A DNA stretch of 64,000 bases from Flavobacterium sp. 245. GTDB lineage: Bacteria; Bacteroidota; Bacteroidia; Flavobacteriales; Flavobacteriaceae. The stretch is from the NCBI RefSeq assembly GCF_004362055.1, contig NZ_SNXB01000004.1:400412-464411 (forward strand). The letters are read 5' to 3'. Both the position numbers and the translations under genes were made by a program. This document shows, one piece after another, positions 36,470-44,637 of the stretch; the stretch's first letter is position 1; every line of letters begins with the position of its first letter. Below the pieces are notes generated by a model, which was given only the letters and a program-made list of their open reading frames with translations, ran no database searches and was not told the DNA's origin.

Positions 36470-37084
36470 TTGAGAGATAAACAAAGCCAAAACAAAAGAG
36501 AAAAGAGAAAACTCAAAATCAAAGAAAAAAAAACAGAGCGAATACATTACTCTCTTTTAATTTTCGCTATGATTTTTTCTGTTGTAAATTTATCTTTTAT
36601 CGAAAGTAAAACGATTGGAGGCGATAACAGATATGAAATCTATATATTTTTATTGCCGACAATTATTGGAATAATATTTTTCGGAATTTATAGAAAAGAA
36701 TTTTTAATTAAAAAATATTTAAGTTTTAAAGAAACATACGCTAAAATATATGTGATTGGGTTTTATTTATTGCAAGGAATTTTGGTTTCCTATTTAAGTT
36801 TTGGACAACTTGCAGGCGTAATTTGGAATTACATAAATAAAAATGAAGCAGAAAAAAATCCGACAGAAATAGTATTTTGTAAAGTCACAGGATTTTACAC
36901 TAAAAAAAATCCAGATGTGAGTTTTGAATTTAAAAATCAAACCGAAGTTTTTAATGTTAGTTCTGAAACGAATCGAGAAAACTATAATCGTAATCCAAAA
37001 GATTATGAATTAGAAATAACTATACAAAAAGGAATTTGGAATTACTATATAGTTAAACATTGGAAGTTAAAAAATATCCGCTAA
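36470..37084 (+). CDS. Cassette 13: membrane protein with DUF3592-like tail
   Basis: 204 residues with a TTG start (36470). A very basic N-terminus (about 1-25) precedes three membrane helices (about 28-45, 55-75, 92-112). The C-terminal soluble part (IVFCKVTGFYTKKNPDVSFEFKNQTEVFNVS...) resembles that of cassette 9a. No sure family. If the start is instead an internal ATG, the first helix would be lost. Confidence 0.6.
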   Translation: MRDKQSQNKREKRKLKIKEKKTERIHYSLLIFAMIFSVVNLSFIESKTIGGDNRYEIYIFLLPTIIGIIFFGIYRKEFLIKKYLSFKETYAKIYVIGFYLLQGILVSYLSFGQLAGVIWNYINKNEAEKNPTEIVFCKVTGFYTKKNPDVSFEFKNQTEVFNVSSETNRENYNRNPKDYELEITIQKGIWNYYIVKHWKLKNIR

Positions 37085-37186
37085 AAGCCATTTAGTGAGA
37101 TTGGGGTTTTAGGCTGAATTTAAAGATAGTGTTGAAGAATGGCATTAATTTAATCCCAAACCCGCTGTAGTAACAGAACATTGTAA
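37075..37186 (+). repeat. Decayed attC-like site 13
   Basis: Left end AATATCCGCTAAA still pairs with the start of cassette 13 (GTTACCGGATATTTT) over about 14 positions. Right arm CCCAAACCCGCTGTAG is perfect, but the left arm is degenerate and the right core is ATTGTAAA at 37180. Confidence 0.75.
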
Positions 37187-37202
37187 ATAATATTATAAAA
37201 AA

Positions 37203-37796
37203 ATGAATAAAATTTTCGGACTAACTTTACTAATATTATTGACAAGTTGTTCACATTATTTACTGAATAATGAAGGATTTACTCGTCCACCAAAAAACTA
37301 TAAATTTAGTTATCAAAAAAAATCTGCAAAACTAACCAGCACTAAAATAATTGACACAACTGCAATATATTATTTGACAAATAGTAATTATTACAGAGAT
37401 AGTGATGCGTACAAAAATAATGACGGATACATTCGTTTTTATGCCAATGGAAAATTCAAAATGCAGGGATCAAAAACATATCCTAAAATTGATGAGATAA
37501 ATAATGTGAATTATGGAATTGTTGGGTATTTTAAAATTAAAGGCAATGTAGTTAAACTTCAAATTTACACGGATATTAATGCAGGTTCAGACCAATTGGA
37601 ATTTGGAATTATTGATGAAAATAGTGACTTAATTTTGTTAAACGAAAATCCAAGAACAGACCTCTGTCTTGGGTATTCAGAAAAAGCAATTAGAAAAAAA
37701 ATTAATGAAATATCTGTTTTTAGAGCAAACCTTAATCCGAAAATTTATAAAAAAATTAAAATAGAAGGAATGACATACGACAAACCAAATTGGTAA
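37203..37796 (+). CDS. Cassette 14: lipoprotein of unknown function
   Basis: 197 residues. Signal MNKIFGLTLLILLTSC with lipobox (LLTS-C16). The mature part includes IIDTTAIYYLTNSNYYRDSDAYKNNDGYIRFYANGKFKMQG, a beta-rich lipoprotein pattern seen in several Flavobacteria proteins without known function. It is the last cassette gene of the array. Confidence 0.68.
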   Translation: MNKIFGLTLLILLTSCSHYLLNNEGFTRPPKNYKFSYQKKSAKLTSTKIIDTTAIYYLTNSNYYRDSDAYKNNDGYIRFYANGKFKMQGSKTYPKIDEINNVNYGIVGYFKIKGNVVKLQIYTDINAGSDQLEFGIIDENSDLILLNENPRTDLCLGYSEKAIRKKINEISVFRANLNPKIYKKIKIEGMTYDKPNW

Positions 37797-37803
37797 AAAA
37801 TAT

Positions 37804-37960
37804 CACGAACAGCTCCTACAACTGATTTAAGCAATTATCTTAATGAAAAATGCTCTTGTAATTAGGATGATTTACTTCGTCTATTCGCTGTCGCTTGGGT
37901 GGCTCGCCTCTTCCCTATCCATCGGATAGCAAATCTGAATAAAAAAGCATAAAAATTAGT
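37804..37960 (+). repeat. Terminal decayed attC-like site 14 with an inserted GC-richer segment
   Basis: GAACAGCTCCTACAACTGATTTAAG and GGATGATTT are attC left-half words; then about 56 bases (37874-37929) of GC-richer sequence interrupt it, after which CAAATCTGAATAA resumes the attC. The insert ends in CTATCC-at-CGGATAG, a small hairpin. No right arm follows. Confidence 0.65.
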
Positions 37961-37986
37961 TAAGCTCTTTCCAAAAAAGGAATACC

Positions 37987-37994
37987 TATCTTTG
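37987..37994 (+). promoter_or_regulatory. Candidate -7 promoter box for rlmF
   Basis: TATCTTTG fits TAnnTTTG and ends 16 bases before the rlmF ATG; this marks the return to core sequence after the array. Confidence 0.55.
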
Positions 37995-38010
37995 CACGAA
38001 ATCTATAAAA

Positions 38011-38961
38011 ATGAAACCGAACGATAATTCACAAAAAGACAATTTACACCCAAGAAATCTTCATCGTTCGCGTTATGATTTCGAACTTCTTATCACGAAT
38101 TGTCCTGAACTTAAAAAGTATGTTGCAATAAATCCTCACGGAATTGAAACAATTGATTTCAGTAATCCAGATGCCGTAAAAGCGCTTAACAAAGCCTTAT
38201 TACAAACCTATTACAATATTCAAAACTGGGATATTCCGAAAAATTATCTTTGTCCGCCAATTCCAGGAAGAACAGATTATATTCATTATCTAGCCGATTT
38301 ATTAGCTGCAACAAACAACGGAGTTATTCCAACTGGTTCTTCTGTTTTAGGTTTAGATATCGGAACGGGTGCTAATTGCATCTACCCTATTTTAGGAAAT
38401 ACAATTTACGACTGGAGTTTTGTGGGAACTGATATTGATCTTAAAGCAATTCAAAACTGCGCAAAAATCATTGAAGAAAACCCTAAATTAATAGATGCAA
38501 TCAGTTTACAACAACAAACTGAATCTCGCTTTATTTTCAAAAACATTATTACTCCAGAAGATCGTTTTACTTTCACAATGTGCAATCCTCCTTTTCATGC
38601 TTCTGCAGAAGATGCAAATCAAAGCACGGTTCGTAAAGTTTCAAACTTGAATCCGAAAGAGAAGAAAAAAACAAATCCGGTTTTAAATTTTGGAGGTCAT
38701 AACGCTGAATTATGGTGTGACGGCGGTGAAATTGGTTTTGTAACTCAAATGATTTACGAAAGTGCTAAATACGCGATGCAATGTCAATGGTTTACCACTT
38801 TGGTTTCTAAAAAGGAAAATCTTTCCAGCATTTACAAAATACTAAATAAAGTAAACGCAGCTTCAATCAAAACTATCGATATGGCTCAAGGTCAAAAAAC
38901 AAGCCGAATTGTAGCGTGGACTTTTTTAAGTGAAGCACAGCAAAAATCCTGGAAAATCTAA
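38011..38961 (+). CDS. rlmF: 23S rRNA (adenine-1618-N6)-methyltransferase
   Basis: 316 residues. NLHPRNLHRSRYDFELLI at the start, SAM-binding DIGTGAN at 116-122 and the N6-adenine catalytic NPPF at 192-195 are RlmF marks, as is the central NFGGHNAELWCDGGE. It methylates A1618 of 23S rRNA. It marks the right border of the cassette array. Confidence 0.95.
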   Translation: MKPNDNSQKDNLHPRNLHRSRYDFELLITNCPELKKYVAINPHGIETIDFSNPDAVKALNKALLQTYYNIQNWDIPKNYLCPPIPGRTDYIHYLADLLAATNNGVIPTGSSVLGLDIGTGANCIYPILGNTIYDWSFVGTDIDLKAIQNCAKIIEENPKLIDAISLQQQTESRFIFKNIITPEDRFTFTMCNPPFHASAEDANQSTVRKVSNLNPKEKKKTNPVLNFGGHNAELWCDGGEIGFVTQMIYESAKYAMQCQWFTTLVSKKENLSSIYKILNKVNAASIKTIDMAQGQKTSRIVAWTFLSEAQQKSWKI

Positions 38962-39042
38962 AATACTGATTTTCAAGATCAAAACTTGATTTTATAATTT
39001 GCTTTTGGTAGATTTGATTCTAATTCATTTAATATCAAAGAC

Positions 39043-39273
39043 ATGGCAGAGTATATTGGTTACCTAGCATCCGTTTTTATTGTTGGAGTTTTTTTGCTGA
39101 AAGATCTCAGAACAATCCGATTTATTAATATGTTTGGCTGTATCTGTTTTGTAATTTATGGCATCTTCTTAAAAGATTACCGCGATTTTAATCAATGGCT
39201 TTTGCCTGTAATCATTCCGAATGCAATTTTAGCTTTTGTACAGGTTTATCATCTGACAGTGAAAAAAAATTAG
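39043..39273 (+). CDS. Small YgjV-like inner membrane protein
   Basis: 76 residues with three predicted helices: YLASVFIVGVFLLKDL, FINMFGCICFVIYGIFL and WLLPVIIPNAILAFVQVYHL. The LRTIRFINMFGCICFVIYG part matches the YgjV-type membrane family. Function unknown. Confidence 0.72.
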   Translation: MAEYIGYLASVFIVGVFLLKDLRTIRFINMFGCICFVIYGIFLKDYRDFNQWLLPVIIPNAILAFVQVYHLTVKKN

Positions 39274-39357
39274 AAGTTATAATTATGCTATTTTAGAGCA
39301 AAATTCTGAAACTTCTTCGAATTTAGATTGTCGTACCTTTAAAGTAAATTAAATTTT

Positions 39358-40332
39358 ATGAGTACTTCAAAAACATTTGTTGGTTTATTCCTTATTTTAT
39401 TTCTCGCAGGCTGTGCTTCTTCAAAAAAAACTAAATTTGAAGATTACGTTTTTAAAACAAAAAGCGACAAACAAAATTACACTGTCGCTTACGATAAAGC
39501 CCTTAAACTTTGGCAAATTCCTTTGACAGAAGAAAATGTAAAAACTAGTTTTGGAACTGCCCACGTTGTAATTGCCGGACCAAAAAACGGAAAAGACCTA
39601 GTGCTTCTTCACGGAATGGATGCCAGTTCTACCATGTGGTATCCTAATATTAAAGTTTTGGCCAAAAATCATCGCGTTTATGCCATCGATTTTTTAATGG
39701 AACCCAACAAATCTACTTTAACTGCAAAACCACTTTCATCAGAAGAAATTGTTGCCTTGTACAATGAAATTTTCGATCATTACAAATTAAAGAAATTTGA
39801 TATTGTCGGTGCTTCGCGCGGAGGCTGGATTGCGACATTATTAGCCGTTCAAAAAAACAATTCAATTGATAAAATTGTTCTGCTGAGTCCAGCGCAGACT
39901 TTTAAATTTATAGATAAGCCAAGAAAAACATCATCGGCTTTACTTTTAAAACTTTTTCCTAGTGAAAAGAAATTCAGCAAAACATTAAAAACATTTTCGA
40001 CGCATCCAGAAAAAATTAGCCCTATCTATAACAGACAATTTTATTTAGCCAATAAATATGCTAAATCCAACTCAAGCATGCTCAAAATGACGCCCTTTTC
40101 AGATACTGAATTAGAGTCGATAAAAAATCCTGTTTTAGTCTTGATTGGTGATCACGACGTCATAAATTCTGATGAAAGTTTAGAACGGGCAAAAAAACAT
40201 TTAACGAACAGCAAAACAATAATGATTACAGATGCTGGTCATTTTTTAAGTATCGATCAATCAAAATTTACGAATGATGCGATTATTAATTTTCTTGAAA
40301 AGCCTGTAAACTTTGTATCTTTACAAAACTAA
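39358..40332 (+). CDS. Alpha/beta hydrolase lipoprotein
   Basis: 324 residues. Lipobox LFLAGC (Cys19). HGMDASSTMW is the oxyanion region; the nucleophile elbow is VGASRGGW (Ser), the acid is in LIGDHDVI and the base in DAGHFLSI. It is envelope-anchored. Substrate unknown. uvrB starts 17 bases downstream on the same strand. Confidence 0.83.
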   Translation: MSTSKTFVGLFLILFLAGCASSKKTKFEDYVFKTKSDKQNYTVAYDKALKLWQIPLTEENVKTSFGTAHVVIAGPKNGKDLVLLHGMDASSTMWYPNIKVLAKNHRVYAIDFLMEPNKSTLTAKPLSSEEIVALYNEIFDHYKLKKFDIVGASRGGWIATLLAVQKNNSIDKIVLLSPAQTFKFIDKPRKTSSALLLKLFPSEKKFSKTLKTFSTHPEKISPIYNRQFYLANKYAKSNSSMLKMTPFSDTELESIKNPVLVLIGDHDVINSDESLERAKKHLTNSKTIMITDAGHFLSIDQSKFTNDAIINFLEKPVNFVSLQN

Positions 40333-40349
40333 TTTTTCATCAGTAAGAA

Positions 40350-42341
40350 ATGAATTTTCAAGTATCTTCAGAATATAGTCCAAAAGGAGATCAGCCACAA
40401 GCTATACAAAAATTGGCACAAGGCGTAGTCGACGGAGAAAAATATCAAACTTTATTAGGAGTTACAGGATCTGGTAAAACATTTACCGTTGCTAATGTTA
40501 TTCAGGAAGTACAGCGCCCCACTTTAGTTTTGGCCCACAATAAAACTTTGGCAGCACAGTTGTATTCAGAATTCAAGCAGTTTTTCCCAAATAATGCTGT
40601 TGAATACTTTGTTTCGTATTACGACTATTACCAGCCGGAAGCGTTTATGCCCGTAACGGGAGTTTTCATTGAGAAAGATTTATCTATCAATGAAGAGCTT
40701 GAAAAGATGCGATTAAGCACCACTTCTTCCCTGCTTTCAGGACGAAGAGATATTTTGGTTGTTGCCTCGGTTTCTTGTTTGTACGGTATTGGAAATCCAG
40801 TTGAATTTAAGAAAAACGTGATTGAGATTGCCCGAGATCAGGTTATTTCGAGAACAAAATTATTACATAGTCTGGTTCAAAGTTTATACGCCAGAACAGA
40901 AGCCGATTTTAATCCGGGCACTTTCAGAATTAAAGGCGATACTGTCGAAGTATATCCAAGTTATGCTGATGATGCGTATCGAATTCATTTCTTTGGAGAT
41001 GAAATTGAAGAAATTGAAGCATTTGATGCTAAAACTTCACAAGTAATTGAAAAATTTAAAAGGCTGACTATTTATCCAGCCAATATGTTTGTGACTTCGC
41101 CAGAAGTTCTGCAAGGCGCAATCTGGGAAATTCAGCAGGATTTGGTAAAACAAGTTGATTATTTCAAAGAAATAGGAAAACATCTAGAAGCCAAACGTTT
41201 GGAAGAACGAACCAATTTTGATTTAGAAATGATTCGCGAATTAGGATACTGCTCCGGAATTGAAAATTATTCCCGCTATCTTGATGGAAGACAAGCCGGC
41301 ACGAGACCTTTCTGTTTATTAGATTATTTTCCGAGCGATTTTTTAATGGTTGTTGATGAAAGCCACGTTACCGTTTCGCAGGTTCATGCCATGTACGGAG
41401 GTGACCGCAGCCGTAAAGAAAATCTAGTTGAATATGGTTTCAGGTTACCTGCCGCAATGGATAACAGGCCTTTGAAATTTGAAGAATTTGAAGCACTTCA
41501 AAATCAGGTAATTTACGTTTCGGCAACTCCTGCCGATTATGAATTACAGAAATCTGACGGAATTTATGTAGAACAAATTATTCGTCCAACCGGTCTATTA
41601 GATCCAATTATTGAAGTTCGTCCGAGTTTAAATCAGATTGATGATCTGATTGAAGAAATTCAGGTTCGATGCGAATTAGATGAACGTGTTTTAGTAACAA
41701 CTTTGACCAAAAGGATGGCCGAAGAATTGGCCAAATATTTAACCAAAGTAGGTGTTCGTTGTCGCTATATTCATTCTGAAGTTGATACATTAGAACGTAT
41801 TGAAATTATGCAAGATTTACGAAAAGGTATTTTTGATGTTTTGATTGGTGTCAACTTACTTCGTGAAGGTCTAGATTTACCCGAAGTTTCGCTTGTTGCC
41901 ATTCTCGATGCTGACAAAGAAGGTTTTTTAAGAAATCATAGATCTTTAACACAAACTATTGGACGTGCTGCAAGAAATTTAAACGGTAAAGCCATTTTAT
42001 ATGCCGATAAAATGACCGGAAGCATGCAAAAAACTATAGATGAAACAAATTATCGACGAACAAAACAAATAAATTTCAACACAGAAAATAACATTACGCC
42101 TCAGGCTCTAAACAAAAAAATCGACAGCGCGTTTACAAAAAATCCTTTGGTAGAATATGAATTAGGACATACTTTATCAGTTGCAGCCGAACCAGAAACG
42201 GCTTATATGTCAAAAACTGATTTAGAAAAACTGATTCGCGAAAAACGAAAATCAATGGAAAAAGCAGCAAAAGAACTAGATTTTATGCAGGCCGCCAAGC
42301 TTCGTGACGATATTAAAAAACTTCAGGAACAACTGCCTTAA
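40350..42341 (+). CDS. uvrB: Excinuclease ABC subunit B
   Basis: 663 residues, full length. Walker A GVTGSGKT (37-44), the damage-wedge beta-hairpin YYDYYQPEAF near 90, DESHV, and the helicase C-terminal motifs (TKRMAEELAKYL, GVNLLREGLDLPEVSLVAILDADKEGFLRN, QTIGRAARN), then a C-terminal UVR domain (LIREKRKSMEKAAKELDFMQAAKLRDDI) that binds UvrC. It verifies damage in nucleotide excision repair. Its stop overlaps the stop of the convergent TerB-like gene by four bases. Confidence 0.98.
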   Translation: MNFQVSSEYSPKGDQPQAIQKLAQGVVDGEKYQTLLGVTGSGKTFTVANVIQEVQRPTLVLAHNKTLAAQLYSEFKQFFPNNAVEYFVSYYDYYQPEAFMPVTGVFIEKDLSINEELEKMRLSTTSSLLSGRRDILVVASVSCLYGIGNPVEFKKNVIEIARDQVISRTKLLHSLVQSLYARTEADFNPGTFRIKGDTVEVYPSYADDAYRIHFFGDEIEEIEAFDAKTSQVIEKFKRLTIYPANMFVTSPEVLQGAIWEIQQDLVKQVDYFKEIGKHLEAKRLEERTNFDLEMIRELGYCSGIENYSRYLDGRQAGTRPFCLLDYFPSDFLMVVDESHVTVSQVHAMYGGDRSRKENLVEYGFRLPAAMDNRPLKFEEFEALQNQVIYVSATPADYELQKSDGIYVEQIIRPTGLLDPIIEVRPSLNQIDDLIEEIQVRCELDERVLVTTLTKRMAEELAKYLTKVGVRCRYIHSEVDTLERIEIMQDLRKGIFDVLIGVNLLREGLDLPEVSLVAILDADKEGFLRNHRSLTQTIGRAARNLNGKAILYADKMTGSMQKTIDETNYRRTKQINFNTENNITPQALNKKIDSAFTKNPLVEYELGHTLSVAAEPETAYMSKTDLEKLIREKRKSMEKAAKELDFMQAAKLRDDIKKLQEQLP

Positions 42342-42742
42342 TTGTGCTGTTCCTGAAAAACCCTCAATAATATTTTAGGATCAATCATTGCATTTGGTGC
42401 ATTTTTCATCAATTCTAAAACTCGCTTTACGGCAGTTGGATTTAATCCCATTTCAAGTGCAATCTGATAAATTGCTTTTGATTCTTTTTCGTGCAAAATG
42501 CCGTCGCAATGCATAATCAGAGCTAATCTGTAAAATTGCTGAATACGCTGAAATTCAGATTTTATTACTTTTACTGTATGTTCCTGATGAAATAAATCCT
42601 GAAAAAGGTCTTGCTTAACATTAAGTTCCTGAGCAACTTTCCACAAAAATTCCAGTTCGCGTTTATGCAATTGCCCATCAACTGTTGAGAAAGCAATCAT
42701 TTCTAAAAGTAAACCAATTTTTTCTTCTTCGGTATTCATCAA
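42338..42742 (-). CDS. TerB-like protein
   Basis: 134 residues, helical, with two acidic repeats of the TerB/DUF533 type: LLLEMIAFSTVDGQLHKRELEFLWKVAQEL and LALIMHCDGILHEKESKAIYQIALEMGL, each with the D-G-x-[LI]-x-x-x-E pattern that binds metal in TerB. Cytosolic. Function unknown; its tail overlaps the end of uvrB, a tight convergent arrangement. Confidence 0.75.
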   Translation of the reverse strand: MMNTEEEKIGLLLEMIAFSTVDGQLHKRELEFLWKVAQELNVKQDLFQDLFHQEHTVKVIKSEFQRIQQFYRLALIMHCDGILHEKESKAIYQIALEMGLNPTAVKRVLELMKNAPNAMIDPKILLRVFQEQHN

Positions 42743-42793
42743 ATTTGTTATTTTTAGCTAAAATATTACTTTAAATCTAAAACACAATAACTA

Positions 42794-43597
42794 ATGATTC
42801 GAGGATTCTTCTTTTTTATTCTATTGTCGCTGGCTACTATCGGAAATGCACAGGAAAGCACAGCATCTAAAAACGTATCCACTTTTACTATTGAATCGCC
42901 ACAACTTAAAACCACTAAAAAAATCTGGCTTTATCTTCCCGAAGGCTACTCGACTTCTGTCAAAAAAAAATATAGCGTAATCTATATGCATGATGCCCAG
43001 AATTTATTTGATGCCAAAACATCTTTTGTCGGCGAATGGAATGTAGATGAAAAACTAGATAGTTTGAAAGCGCCTGTAATAGTCGTTGGAATTGAGCATG
43101 GAAATGAAAAAAGAATGGACGAACTGACGCCTTATAAAAACGAAAAATATGGAGGCGGAAAAGCTGATGATTATGTTGATTTTATTGTAAATACATTAAA
43201 ACCCTATATCGACAAAAATTACAGAACTAAAACAAAAGCCAAAAATACTACTATCATGGGAAGTTCTCTTGGCGGTTTGGTTTCCTACTATGCAGCCGTA
43301 AAATACCCTCAAGTTTTTGGAAACGCAGGCGTTTTTTCACCTTCGTTTTGGTTTTCAAATGAAATTTACACTTTTACAGAAAAGTCGCCAAAAATCAAAA
43401 CCCGATTTTACTTTTTATGTGGCGACAAAGAAAGTGACGAAATGGTAAAAGATCTGGAAAAAATGGAACGTTTATTAGATAAAAATCGTTGTTACTGTCT
43501 TCATCTCAGCAAAACAAAAATTGTAAAAGGCGGCGAACATAACGAAAAACTTTGGCGAGATGGCTTTGTAAAAGCAGTTCTTTGGCTTGGTTATTGA
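42794..43597 (+). CDS. Secreted esterase, esterase-D/Fes type
   Basis: 267 residues with a signal peptide (ending GNAQ, about 20). PF00756-type: IWLYLPEGY, VIYMHDAQNLFDAKTSFVGEWNVDE, nucleophile in IMGSSLGGLVSYYAA, acid in FYFLCGDKESD and base His in KGGEHNEKLWRDGF. Related proteins include enterochelin esterases and acetylesterases of sugar polymers; substrate unknown. It is 27 bases before the epimerase gene. Confidence 0.83.
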   Translation: MIRGFFFFILLSLATIGNAQESTASKNVSTFTIESPQLKTTKKIWLYLPEGYSTSVKKKYSVIYMHDAQNLFDAKTSFVGEWNVDEKLDSLKAPVIVVGIEHGNEKRMDELTPYKNEKYGGGKADDYVDFIVNTLKPYIDKNYRTKTKAKNTTIMGSSLGGLVSYYAAVKYPQVFGNAGVFSPSFWFSNEIYTFTEKSPKIKTRFYFLCGDKESDEMVKDLEKMERLLDKNRCYCLHLSKTKIVKGGEHNEKLWRDGFVKAVLWLGY

Positions 43598-43624
43598 GCA
43601 AAAAAATAAAAAACAGCATAAATT

Positions 43625-44635
43625 ATGAAACTAATTTTAAGAGAGTATAACTTAAAACTAAAACATACTTTCACGATTTCAAGAGAATCTATTGATTTTC
43701 AGCCTTCTTTAATTGTTGAATTACAAAGCAATGGTTATTCTGGTTTTGGTGAAGCCACTTCAAATCCATACTATAAAACGACAGTTTCAATGATGATGGA
43801 AGATTTGGAAAAAATCAGATCGATTATTGAAAATTCAGAGATTGAAACTCCTGATGTTTTTTGGTCTAAAATTCATCCGTATTTAAAAGACGATATGTTT
43901 GCTTTATGCGCACTTGATTTGGCTTATAACGATTTATATGCCCGAATAAAAGGCAAAAAACTTTACGATTTGTGGAATTATAGCACTGAAAAAAATCCGC
44001 TGACCGATTATACGATCGGAATTGCTTCTATCGAAAAAATGGTTTCAAAAATGCAGGAACTTCCTTGGCCTATTTATAAAATCAAATTAGGAACCAAAGA
44101 AGATATTGCGATTGTCAAAGAACTTCGCAAGCATACTGATGCTATTTTTAGAATTGATGCCAACTGTGGCTGGGGTGTTGAAGAAACAATTAATAACGCT
44201 GTTGAACTAAAAAAACTAGGTGTCGAATTCTTAGAACAGCCTATGAAAGCTGACAATTGGGAAGGACATAAAGAAGTTTTTAAACATTCGGTACTTCCCG
44301 TAATTGCTGATGAAAGCTGTATTATCGAGGAAGATGTTGCCAAATGTTTCAATCATTTTCATGGTGTAAATGTAAAACTGGTAAAATGCGGTGGCTTAAC
44401 TCCAGGAAAACGAATGATTGAAGAAGCCAAAAAATTAGGCTTAAAAACTATGGTGGGCTGTATGACCGAATCGACAGTAGGAATTTCTGCTATTGCTCAT
44501 TTACTGCCTCAACTGGATTATGTTGATATGGACGGCGCACTTCTTCTGTCTGAAGATATTGCAACAGGAGTAACTATAAAAGACGGTGTTATACATTATT
44601 CTAATCTTAACGGAACCGGAGTTACACTTCTATAA
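43625..44635 (+). CDS. Dipeptide epimerase (L-Ala-D/L-Glu epimerase type)
   Basis: 336 residues, enolase superfamily, MLE/MR subgroup. KIK (K152 and K154) is the acid/base pair, D178, E204 and D229 bind Mg2+, and K251 (NVKLVKCGG) is the second base. The DMD motif near the C-terminus (YVDMDGALLL) matches the D-x-D that holds the dipeptide amine in Ala-Glu epimerases. It would recycle murein peptides. Two bases separate it from the next gene. Confidence 0.9.
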   Translation: MKLILREYNLKLKHTFTISRESIDFQPSLIVELQSNGYSGFGEATSNPYYKTTVSMMMEDLEKIRSIIENSEIETPDVFWSKIHPYLKDDMFALCALDLAYNDLYARIKGKKLYDLWNYSTEKNPLTDYTIGIASIEKMVSKMQELPWPIYKIKLGTKEDIAIVKELRKHTDAIFRIDANCGWGVEETINNAVELKKLGVEFLEQPMKADNWEGHKEVFKHSVLPVIADESCIIEEDVAKCFNHFHGVNVKLVKCGGLTPGKRMIEEAKKLGLKTMVGCMTESTVGISAIAHLLPQLDYVDMDGALLLSEDIATGVTIKDGVIHYSNLNGTGVTLL

Positions 44636-44637
44636 AA

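Larger units (their letters stand above)
26035..37960 (+). mobile_element. Integron-like array of about 14 gene cassettes
   Basis: Cassettes start at GTT cores at 26035, 26981, 27690, 28395, 29209, 29855, 31343, 32361, 33120, 34257, 34860 (decayed, ATT), 35675, 36399 and 37180 (decayed, ATT). Each holds one or two genes on the + strand and closes with an imperfect palindrome of about 137 bases that ends at the next core. In cassettes 1-8 the first 10-16 bases are complementary to the left end of the closing palindrome of the same cassette. This is the arrangement of integron cassettes (TTRRRY start, RYYYAAC in attC). The sites nearest the recombinase are intact; those after 34 kb are decayed. 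Confidence 0.85.

Noticed and set aside
26035..37960. Reading the repeats as a CRISPR array
   Set aside because: The repeats are about 137 bases long, internally palindromic, and separated by genes of 0.5-1.5 kb; no cas genes are present.
26035..37960. Reading the repeats as ordinary MITEs or REPs
   Set aside because: Each repeat end is complementary to the start of its own cassette and not to a fixed terminal sequence, and no target-site duplications are seen.
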